Positions 58,561-64,000 of a DNA stretch of 64,000 nucleotides are shown one piece after another; the first letter of the stretch is position 1, and each line of letters opens with the position of its first letter. The DNA lies in assembly GCA_963693365.1 (NCBI GenBank), contig CAVNZM010000008.1:8866001-8930000 (forward strand). Reading direction: 5' to 3'. The stretch comes from Amoebidium appalachense (Eukaryota > Ichthyosporea). A model generated the notes under the pieces. It was not told where the DNA came from and ran no database searches. It saw only the letters and a program-made list of their open reading frames with translations. Both the position numbers and the translations under genes were made by a program.

Positions 58561-59061
58561 CTTCGAAGGCAACCGCATCTTAGTGATGATGTTGAATGGT
58601 CACAGAAATTATCGAAGGTAAAACTTGGTGCAGCCTTTTTGTATCAGTTCAAAGAGGGCTACATTTGCGAGCAGTTGCGCTATTGGAAAAAGGGGCGATT
58701 GTTGACTATGAGAAGTTACAGCATAAACCATGTATGATTTATTATTCGAATTGTTCTTCTTTTATAAATTATTTACATTTATAGCGCTTTCTCAGTGGAT
58801 GTTTAACCAATTGGGCGAGAGTGACTCTTTCCGGGGTCCGGTTAGCGATGCTACTGGGCTCTTTGACCTGCCGAAACACAGCTCCGGACACGTCTTCGAC
58901 AGGTAGGAAGAGAGCAGGGGTGTGTGTAAGGGGGGCGGGTTGTGGGGGGCGCGATAGGATAGGGGGAAAGGGAAGGTTGGGAACAGGATTCAGAGATTCG
59001 AATTCTCATTGGTCAGTTTTCGCCGGACTTCAGAATTCTCACATTCCTTTGATCCACACAT
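58561..59061. other. 5' flank of the GTPase gene
   Basis: About 500 bases upstream of the minus-strand start. CCAATTGGG occurs at about 58807. No TATA box is obvious. A long open frame on the plus strand starts at 58821 and runs into the tandem repeat. Confidence 0.35.
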
Positions 59062-60497
59062 GTGTGCGTACCACATGTACGCGTGCACGCACGCGTACAT
59101 GTGGTACGCACGCGTACACGTGTTCCGCCCCCTCTCTCTTAAATTATTTAGTTAAAATCACGTGCTCTGCACGTGTTTTGCACACACACAGTGTGTGCAC
59201 GTGCTCCTATACAGATATCACCCATATCTCATATCAGATATCACGATATATGTACACAGATATCACGATATTCATATCCTCTTATGCCATAACCTGCAGC
59301 TGGGAGGTGCGGAACCGTGTGTATTCTGTGACGTCATATCCACGGGGTGCCGCGCCCCTCATTGTAGTACGTGTGCGTACCACATGTACGCGTACATGTG
59401 GTACGCACGCGTACACGTGTTCCGCCCCCTCTCTCTTAAATTATTTAGTTAAAATCACGTGCTCTGCACGTGTTTTGCACACACACAGTGTGTGCACGTG
59501 CTCCTATACAGATATCACCCATATCTCATATCAGATATCACGATATATGTACACAGATATCACGATATTCATATCCTCTTATGCCATAACCTGCAGCTGG
59601 GAGGTGCGGAACCGTGTGTATTCTGTGACGTCATATCCACGGGGTGCCGCGCCCCTCATTGTAGTACGTGTGCGTACCACATGTACGCGTACATGTGGTA
59701 CGCACGCGTACACGTGTTCCGCCCCCTCTCTCTTAAATTATTTAGTTAAAATCACGTGCTCTGCACGTGTTTTGCACACACACAGTGTGTGCACGTGCTC
59801 CTATACAGATATCACCCATATCTCATATCAGATATCACGATATATGTACACAGATATCACGATATTCATATCCTCTTATGCCATAACCTGCAGCTGGGAG
59901 GTGCGGAACCGTGTGTATTCTGTGACGTCATATCCACGGGGTGCCGCGCCCCTCATTGTAGTACGTGTGCGTACCACATGTACGCGTACATGTGGTACGC
60001 ACGCGTACACGTGTTCCGCCCCCTCTCTCTTAAATTATTTAGTTAAAATCACGTGCTCTGCACGTGTTTTGCACACACACAGTGTGTGCACGTGCTCCTA
60101 TACAGATATCACCCATATCTCATATCAGATATCACGATATATGTACACAGATATCACGATATTCATATCCTCTTATGCCATAACCTGGGAGGTGCGGAAC
60201 CGTGTGTATTCTGTGACGTCATATCCACGGGGTGCCGCGCCCCTCATTGTAGTAACAACAGCAAGGACATGTGCATCTATGTTCGTACTACCCATCGGGA
60301 ATCGGGTTGGTTTTATCCACATACTATCCATGACACGTAGGGCTACCTTTCGTAAAAACGGTTTTTTGCAGTTTCCTTATATGGCTAATCGGATCGAACC
60401 GGATTCGATCTGGACCAATCATAAATACCCCTTGGCAGAGTTTCTCGTTACGACACGTAGGGCTACCTTTCCGTGGTCACACAAGCATTCACACTAG
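58821..60497 (+). other. Long repeat-spanning open frame, coding status doubtful
   Basis: 558 codons open through the tandem array, giving a Cys/Tyr-rich 99-residue repeat. A second frame is also open for 96 codons within each unit, as expected when a unit of length divisible by three lacks stops by chance. No domain recognised, no intron signals. More likely non-coding than a gene. Confidence 0.15.
59062..60255. repeat. Four tandem units of about 297 bp with palindromes and CRE/G-boxes
   Basis: Units: 59062-59370 (309), 59371-59667 (297), 59668-59964 (297), 59965-60255 (291). They are almost identical; unit 1 has 12 extra bases in its palindrome and unit 4 lacks 6 bases (around CAGCTG). Each unit carries a long palindrome near its left end (in unit 2, a perfect 36-bp one at 59373-59408, GTGCGTACCACATGTACG and its complement). 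Each also has several CACGTG boxes, a GCACACAC/GTGTGTGC hairpin, three AGATATCAC words and one TGACGTCA. All lengths are multiples of three, so a reading frame stays open through the array. Confidence 0.9.
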
Positions 60498-60797
60498 TCA
60501 AGACTCTCGGATATTTGCAAACATCATACTGTGAAATAGAATCCGTAGCGGCATCCATGCTTTTTTGCCTATTAAACATAACCTTTTTTAAAAAACAAAG
60601 AAAAAACAAACAAAAAACTCTTGTAAAGGGGTTACAAAACTTCTCGCTTTGTTTGCAGTGATTGGTTTAACATTAATGGGCTTTCTGCCAAACGACCTTA
60701 ACCGCATATATTTTAAATTTAGTTAAACCTTTCCCGCAAGGCTCCCCCCAGTCCCCCCCCTTCTTACATGCACAGGTAAATACATCCGTTCAACTCT
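60256..60797. other. Unique intergenic DNA
   Basis: No exon. A pair of matching words, GACACGTAGGGCTACCTTTC, occurs at 60331 and again at 60453, giving a short direct repeat about 122 bases apart. Confidence 0.45.
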
Positions 60798-61507
60798 TCA
60801 ACCCCCTCCTCCCCCACCCCTCTCCCCACCCACCAACCCATATGTACTCTGCATTACAGCACACAACGCTCCACCCAGAATGCTCAGAGAATCGACTAGA
60901 TCGATATCCGTGAAATACAACACGTGCAAAATGGTGCTCATCCAAGAAGAATTTACACAGACACCGTACCATTCACGTACGTTGCCAAAATACATGTGTG
61001 GAACACAATGTGTGTGGGTCCACCGTGCACGTGAAAGCTCACACCACCAAGCGTTCTGACCTTGACTGGGAAGAGTGGACGAGGGGGATGGGAGATTTAG
61101 GCCATTCATAATACATTTAGATACTGAACTGATTCAAGAGTGAGAACGTCATAGTTTTAGTAGCATCTACGACGTACCTATAAAGCGGGATGTAATGTGT
61201 ACTCGCGATACGCGGTTGAGAATGAACCAGGGTGAGGGTGCCTCCGACCCACGCATCCGTCGAACCCTGTCGGCAGAACGGCTGATATAGCTGGCATACC
61301 TGAAAAAAGCGGAAAAATGAAGTGAGCTGAGATTCAAAAAAAGGAAACGAAGTGTGGTGAGATTTCAAGGCCAGAGGGTATGAACGCATGGGTGTGAGGT
61401 CAGTAGGTGTGAGGCTAGGTGTCTTGCATTTATGTGTATTTTTTTTTTTTTTTTTTTTTTTTAAAGGAGGGGGGGAGGGGGAGGGGGGTGGGGTTGGTGG
61501 TGGTGGT

Positions 61508-61543
<36 letters not shown>

Positions 61544-62859
61544 GGGGGGGGTTGGGGTTGGGGGGGGGGGGGGGAGGGGAGGGGGGAGGGGGAGGGGGGA
61601 GGGGGGAGGGGGGTTAATTGGTTAGAATGTGGTAATGTGATACATAGTATGAAGTGCAAATTTGATTAAGCCATATGGTATTCAAAGAGGGCACACACGC
61701 TGAGAATATTTAGGAGAGTTTATGTTTTGGTGGTGGTGAGGGGCAGTCCAGGGGGGATGGGGTGGAGGGGAGGGAGAGGGGAAGGGGGAAAAGGGGGGGG
61801 GGGGAGGGGGGAAGAGAGAGAGAGGGAGGGGGGAGGGGAGGAAAGGAGGGAGTCGGGAGTGTTGGGCGGGGGGGGGGGGGGGGGGGACAGAGTCGTTCGT
61901 TCAACCGGGCAGCAGAGCAAAAAGGCGGGGGGGGGGGGGGGGGGGGGGGGGGGGAGGGGGGGGGGGTAAGGATGCGGAACCCGGTACAAAGTGCAAGTGC
62001 ACCAAAAGAAACACGGTGCAGGACACAGGCAAAAGCAAACATTCAAGTATGCAACATCGGCAACGCGTGGGGGAGGGGGGGGGGGGGGAGGAGGAGGGGG
62101 GGGGGGGGGGGAGGGGGCAGGGGGGGGAGTGAGACAGCGTGAGGAGTAGCGGCAAAGGGAGTGGACCGAGAGGACCACAGGGGGAAGGAGGGGCGGGGAG
62201 GGCAGGGGACTGGTGAAAAAGTAAGAGAGAATGAAGTGGAGGAAGGGAGGGGGGGGGAGGGGGGGGGGGGGGGGGGGGTATTGCAGGGGAAGGAGGTCCT
62301 GAAGAACAAACACTAGGCGACTATAAAGGCCTTAGAAGTGGACAGCAGTTGGAAGTGCAGAGAGAGAAATCTCAAAGGGGATAAAGGAACATAGAAAGTG
62401 CACATAGCAACTGTGTGTGTGTGTGGATGTGGGTGCGAACACACATTTAAGGGAAGCCTGCAACACACACAAAATGGACACAAAGTCTGTGTAGACGTTG
62501 TTGCTTCCGTCTTGCTGTATGTGCATTCGTGTATACAAGTTGTTCTGATGCAAGAAGTTACAAACAAGCTTAGAGCCTATTCACATGGATAACGCACCCA
62601 GGGAAACAGATTCTCCTTCTTCCCCTATGGCAATAGTTCGAAAGGGAAGGGGAAAACAGCAGCGAGAAAGGAGAGGGGAGAGGGGGGGGGGGGGGGGGGG
62701 GGGGGGGGACACATGCCAGCTCACAAGCAGGTAGATGACTGGGTATATGGCAAAGCGAACGATCACTGCTGCCGTAAGAAGGAGAGTTAGGAAGAGAAGA
62801 AAGTAGACAAACATGAAGTAAACAGCCTCCCCGGTGGTCAGATGTTGTAGCGTCCACAT
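60798..62859 (-). CDS. Probable membrane protein, family not recognised
   Basis: Three exons agree in phase: 62859-62725 (ATG, phase 0 end at a CTT|GTGAGC donor), 61299-61178 and 61065 to about 60798, where a stop closes the frame. Exon 1 encodes one or two membrane helices (FMFVYFLLFLTLLLTAAVIV). Exon 2 gives VCQLYQPFCRQGSTDAWVGG; exon 3 gives a Cys/Trp-rich segment (AWWCELSRARW, FGNVREWYGVCVN) and an apolar stretch. An alternative frame for exons 2-3 (YASYISRSADRVRRMRGSE, then VRTLGGVSFHVHGG) also splices in phase but does not match the phase of exon 1. I cannot exclude it, in which case the first exon differs. The 1.4-kb intron 1 holds G runs (61511-61542, 61870-61886, 61928-61960, 62081-62110, 62260-62278), again C tracts in the transcript. 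Function unknown. Confidence 0.45.
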
Positions 62860-63866
62860 GATGTTTTACGGTCGGCTTCCCAAAAGGCACACACGAGTAG
62901 AGAGGGGCTTGTGCTTCTTTGCTAAGTTGCCAAGTATGAATGAGGGTGCTTGTATGTGTGGGGGGAGTACCGGTTGTGTGTGTGTGTGTGCGTGTGTGCG
63001 TGTGTGTGTCCCACGGCGTATGTGTGCTTGTGGTTGAAAATAAGTCGAAATTTCGCAGCAACAAATGTGTATTTACAGGATCTTGGAAAAGGGTGTCTCT
63101 TTAATTCTTCACCAGAAAACACCAGCGTAGTTTCTTCCTGCAAAGTACCTGATGCCCCTTCATTTCATAATCCCTCGCTACATGCATCGAGAGTTGACGT
63201 TGGCTTGTGACCAACATTAGCACCAAGCTATGTATCTTCCGTTCTGCAGTTCTGATGCATCAAACTGAGGGCATGCTCTGGTGTGGTTGTATGTACAGCC
63301 TCTTGCTGTCTTTGGCACGAGAAAACTGTTCCTGTGCAAGAAGTTGTGTTCCGTATGTACGCAATATTTTCTGTCCAGCCTTGAAATAGTCTCAATATAT
63401 ATGACGTCATCTATCAAGTGTTCGCAACTGCGTGCGGGCCGTCGCCGGTGTGAAACAGAGCGTGTATCCACGGCCCTCTGCCGTGCAAATGGCCGACTAC
63501 AGAGCCATCGATTCTCCTACGACAGCGGCTTAGAACGTATTTATATCAGAACCAGAGTCGAACTGTTTTATGAGGCTGACAGAGGCTAGCGGTATATACA
63601 TGAACCATACAGGGCGTGCCAACAATGAGGCTTGAATTGCTCGCACATACGTATACATAGGCCTACAGAAATGAAAATATGTAAAGTCTTCCATTGTAGG
63701 CTAGATAAGGCACCATGAGTCCTTAATATGGTTATGAAAATAGGTAAATGATTGGATTTGAATAGTAGATTTTCAGCGAGAGATAACGATCTCTATTCCT
63801 ATTGCTGGAGTGTCATGTGGTATTTCACCATTTATGGGCTCAAAATATCTCCCAAAACAGGCAAGC

Positions 63867-63901
<35 letters not shown>

Positions 63902-64000
63902 GCTGTCGCTTTTTTGACTCCCGAGACCTCTCGGACACGGGCCATTCAATAGTCAACAATCGCACCTGAACGCTTTTGCAAGGTGAGAGGTCGTAACAAC
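62860..64000. other. Unique DNA without recognised gene
   Basis: A short GT stretch at 62975-63009, TGACGTCA at about 63401 and a T run at 63869-63900. No exon was supported on either strand. The 5' flank of the membrane-protein gene should lie at its left end. Confidence 0.4.

Noticed and set aside
63217-63589. Overlapping open frames on both strands near the right end
   Set aside because: About 85-100 codons each, no domain, no splice signals in agreement, and both strands open equally; treated as chance.

Overview
This is nuclear DNA from a eukaryote with intron-rich genes. It has long spliceosomal introns (GT..AG) and single-copy eukaryotic genes: a spindle-checkpoint kinase, an snRNA-gene transcription factor subunit and a dynamin-like GTPase. 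It also has an extreme load of homopolymeric C/G tracts and CA/GT and CT/GA microsatellites. The species cannot be fixed from the sequence. A unicellular opisthokont-type protist would fit an undivided MadBub gene, a SNAPC1-like subunit and an intronless OFA-type transporter, but that is inference. No bacterial, organellar or viral gene set is seen.

Layout. 1-3.1 kb: C tracts, GT/CA arrays and one short dispersed repeat, no gene recognised. 3.15-4.56 kb (-): a probable, poorly resolved bZIP-like gene with CCAAT boxes upstream. 4.9-14.0 kb: gene-poor and repeat-rich, with very large G/GA/C and CT/CA blocks and a 134-bp hairpin element. 14.0-15.7 kb (+): intronless major-facilitator transporter. 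16.9 kb (+): an orphan candidate terminal exon. 17.4-23.0 kb (+): SNAPC1/SNAP43-like gene, 5 exons. 24.6-44.0 kb (+): MadBub (BUB1/BUBR1-type) checkpoint kinase; 22 exons join without a frame break into 1259 codons plus stop. 45.1-58.6 kb (-): dynamin/SLIP-GC-like large GTPase; 14 exons join into 1256 codons plus stop, convergent with the kinase gene. 59.06-60.25 kb: four tandem units of about 297 bp, each carrying a long palindrome, CACGTG boxes and a TGACGTCA site. 60.8-62.9 kb (-): a probable membrane-protein gene of unknown family. 62.9-64 kb: nothing recognised.

The two large gene models rest on conserved motifs and on agreement of splice phase at every junction, worked out by eye. The kinase has an N-terminal KEN box, a TPR-type Mad3/BUB1 domain, a GLEBS-like Bub3-binding motif, a second KEN box and an active-looking C-terminal kinase, which is the architecture expected of an ancestral, undivided MadBub. 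Its middle region carries a repeated acidic motif not known to me.

The most unusual genome-level signals are these. Many splice acceptors are the ends of CA or poly-C tracts. In the two large convergent genes the C and CA tracts lie mostly on the coding strand, so their polarity flips at about 44 kb. A small inverted-repeat transposon family with TA flanks has two copies in kinase introns, and one copy encloses what looks like a captured MATE-transporter exon.
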